DNA of 64,000 nt, from assembly GCA_943138885.2 (NCBI GenBank), contig OW964572.2, positions 1,679,001 to 1,743,000 on the forward strand, given 5' to 3'. A program made the position numbers and the translations under genes. Source of the stretch: Tholera decimalis (taxonomy: Eukaryota > Arthropoda > Insecta > Lepidoptera > Noctuidae). Positions within the stretch are counted from its first letter, which is position 1. Each line of letters begins with the position of its first letter. This document shows, piece by piece, positions 62,195-64,000 of the stretch. A model generated the notes under the pieces. The model did no database searches and was not told the origin of the DNA. It was given only the letters and a program-made list of their open reading frames with translations.

Positions 62195-62924
62195 CACGGA
62201 AAGTTTTATATGTTTTATAAGTTATATATTTTATTTTTAAAGTTCCGGTATAAGAAGTAACCTATTTGTTATTCCAGGGTATCAGCTATCTACTTACCAA
62301 ACATTCAAATCCATTCTGTCGTTTTTTTTTGTGTGTATGAGTAAAAAAACATCCATCCATCCTCACAAACTTTCACATTTATAATATTAGACGGATTATA
62401 ATTATAATTTATGTATATTTTTTCAATGTAATGTAATAAAATCTTTGGAAATTACAGGAAATAAATCGACGACGACATTTTGTGGCTGTCGCGAGTGGCC
62501 CGTTTGTGCCGTCTCTTACACTTGAGACAACAATAGTGAAGTATTGTCACGTACATATTGTTCCGTTGATGGCTAATAAATGATGAGTAGCTGTCATTTG
62601 TTTTATAGTGTAATATTGTTTTGTTGTATCTAGTTGTTAGGGTTTTAATTGTCTATTCAAGGATTTATAGTTATGTGGGATGTTAGGAGTTTGTCTTGGC
62701 TTCTGAGTTTGGACAGTAAAAAATATTACCTATATCTAGAATTAGCTACCAGTTATTGGTTCACCGTTGAATTGAATAGTACCTCGCTATATGTATTAAA
62801 TACATAAATTGAAGTAGTGTCTGTCTGTGAATTAAAAATAACTGTATTGTCTCTAGCGTTTATAGTTATTTATGCACACATATATATTTACAAAGTTTAA
62901 AAAAAATTGATTATCTGTATGTAA

Positions 62925-63025
62925 GGAACAGGGTGGGTTTTTAGTAAATAGAAGTCTGACACTCCCTTCCACTACACACAGAGCGGGAGAAGTTATTCGA
63001 TGATTTTCCGAATAAAAAAGGAGAT
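62925..63025 (+). mobile_element. R1-like LINE 3'-UTR scrap
   Basis: 'aaggaacagggtgggttttt', 'agaagtctgacactccc', the hairpin 'cagagcgggaga' and 'gatgattttcc', then an A-rich end. No duplication seen. Confidence 0.65.
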
Positions 63026-63064
63026 AGCAACTTGCGCGAACTGTTAGGATGGCGCTCCGTGGGT

Positions 63065-63405
63065 CCTTTTCAACCGACGACCAAAAGAGGAGGTTATCAA
63101 TTCGACGCGTATATATATATTTCTTTTTTTAATGTTTGGTCACCGAGTACTCGAAGACGGCTGAACCGATTTGGAAAATTCTTTTTTTGTTTGATAGGGT
63201 ATACTTTGAAGTTGGTACAATTTGTCACCAAGTCAGGATCTGATGATGGGATCTTGGAGAAATCGAGGGAACTCTTCAAATATTATAGGCACACCTATGG
63301 CGTTTTGGGTATTTCTTATAGTAAATTGTGCAGTTGCTCTCAAAAAGTACCATTTGGGGAAGTGGAACTGATGATGAAGACCACAGATGGCCGCCGAAAC
63401 TACTC
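63065..63405 (+). repeat. 'CAACCGACGAC...GGAGGTT' dispersed repeat, copy 2
   Basis: Matches the reverse complement of 55930-56295 from 'caaccgacgacc' to 'tgatgatgaagaccacagat'. The frames on both strands are not genes. The LINE end at 63405 joins it directly. Confidence 0.7.
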
Positions 63406-64000
63406 AGAATCAGAATCAGAATTGTTTATTTGCTAAACATAGGTAAATACATAATTATAGGTCTTACATTAATAACAAGTCCGCTATGTTTTGTCAATAA
63501 GACATACAAATATTAGGAAGAAATTGAATATAAATTATGTCACAGTATCAGATTAATTAATTTAAGAATATGATTCATTACAATATTAAAACACACACAA
63601 CAGAAAAATATTAATAAGAATGTCATAATATAAAATAAGTATTAGTCATTTTATTATATTCATATTGAAACATCATTTAAATAATCATCTAATTTGTAAT
63701 AACATTTATCAATAAGTAGTCTATGAAGTGCCTTTTTGAATTTTATTAATGGCATGTCTTTAATCACATCCGGTACTTTATTGTAAACTTTTGGAGCGTT
63801 ACCGAAAAAACTTTTACGCATTAAGGATGTTTTACATTTAATATTACACAGTTTGTTATTGTATTGGGCACGTACTGGATTTTTTCTTACTGCAGATAAC
63901 CTAACAAACAAATGCGGGTTTTTTTTCACAAACAATGCTGTTTCCATTATATACATTGCCGGCAGTGTCAATATTTTCAGCTTTTTAAAATGTGGAATAC
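63405..64000 (-). mobile_element. CR1-like LINE 3' part, runs off the window
   Basis: Minus strand: C-terminal coding part (64000-63660), 3' UTR, then a short (ATTCTG)n tail at 63403-63424. Such hexamer tails are typical of CR1-type LINEs. It is inserted at the end of the repeat 63065-63405. Confidence 0.72.
63660..64000 (-). CDS. LINE ORF2 C-terminus, partial (window edge)
   Basis: The frame is open from the window edge and reads IPHFKKLKILTLPAMYIMET, FVKKNPHLF, then FFGNAPKVYNKVPDVIKDMP and FKKALHRLLIDKCYYKLDD to a stop. This is the end of a CR1/Jockey-group ORF2: the KILTLP..YI block and the 'P..YN.LP' block come after the RT thumb. The apparent Met start inside it is not real. Whether the upstream part is intact cannot be seen. 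Confidence 0.75.
   Translation of the reverse strand, partial: IPHFKKLKILTLPAMYIMETALFVKKNPHLFVRLSAVRKNPVRAQYNNKLCNIKCKTSLMRKSFFGNAPKVYNKVPDVIKDMPLIKFKKALHRLLIDKCYYKLDDYLNDVSI

Larger units (their letters stand above)
60869..62392 (-). repeat. Dispersed repeat, split by a transposon
   Basis: The left part (60869-60925, 'actagctcgcaacttcgttc') is the end and the right part (62195-62392, closing 'ttataatatta') is the start of the family of 47954-48494, in reverse. The element 60926-62194 separates them. Confidence 0.6.

Noticed and set aside
63032..63436. 134-codon plus-strand frame
   Set aside because: Spans a dispersed repeat and the tail of a LINE on the other strand; the similar piece at 55930-56295 is broken.

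Overview
This window looks like nuclear DNA from a lepidopteran (moth or butterfly). It is AT-rich, carries no bacterial-style gene clusters, and is built almost entirely from mobile elements of kinds typical of Lepidoptera: an R4/Dong-type retrotransposon in TAA repeats, BEL/Pao LTR elements, Jockey/CR1-type and R1-type LINE fragments, tRNA-derived SINEs, Tc1-type transposons, TIR MITEs and foldback repeats. The species cannot be told from the window. All identifications come from reading motifs and comparing stretches within the window; no database was searched.

Layout. 1-5 kb: small repeats, a degraded Tc1-like transposon with perfect 29-bp TIR-plus-TA ends (1763-3051), and RTE-like and R1-like LINE scraps. 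5.17-9.65 kb: a TAA-repeat locus holding a 5'-truncated copy and then a full-length, apparently intact R4/Dong-type element (1196-aa ORF with RT and restriction-like endonuclease), followed by the TAA tail of a SINE. 9.7-16 kb: SINEs, LINE 3' ends, one MITE copy and a 392-bp foldback. 16.5-17.2 kb (minus strand): the only good candidate host exon, ending in a consensus splice donor. 19.2-20.1 kb: an R1-like 3' fragment inside a SINE with a 12-bp target duplication. 21-29 kb: many LINE C-terminal fragments and MITEs. 30.3-33.7 kb: a nearly complete Jockey/CR1-group element with an open 950-codon frame, nested in an older repeat. 35.8-41.1 kb: a BEL/Pao LTR element (minus strand) with apparently identical 743-bp LTRs and a 5-bp target duplication, lacking RT/RNase H and carrying a SINE in gag. 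41-50 kb: MITEs and nested repeats, including a 1068-bp TA-flanked transposon and its 136-bp deletion derivatives. 50.4-50.9 kb: a striking heat-shock-like promoter module with no reading frame behind it, possibly a solo LTR. 51.7-64 kb: more LINE fragments, a decayed Jockey/CR1-group element (58.1-60.4 kb), a three-level nest (60.9-62.4 kb), and a CR1-like element running off the right edge.

There is no operon-like logic here. What links the parts is insertion history: elements landing inside one another, SINE tails providing TAA targets for the Dong-type element, and non-autonomous elements (RT-less BEL/Pao, MITEs, SINEs) that must have relied on enzymes made elsewhere.
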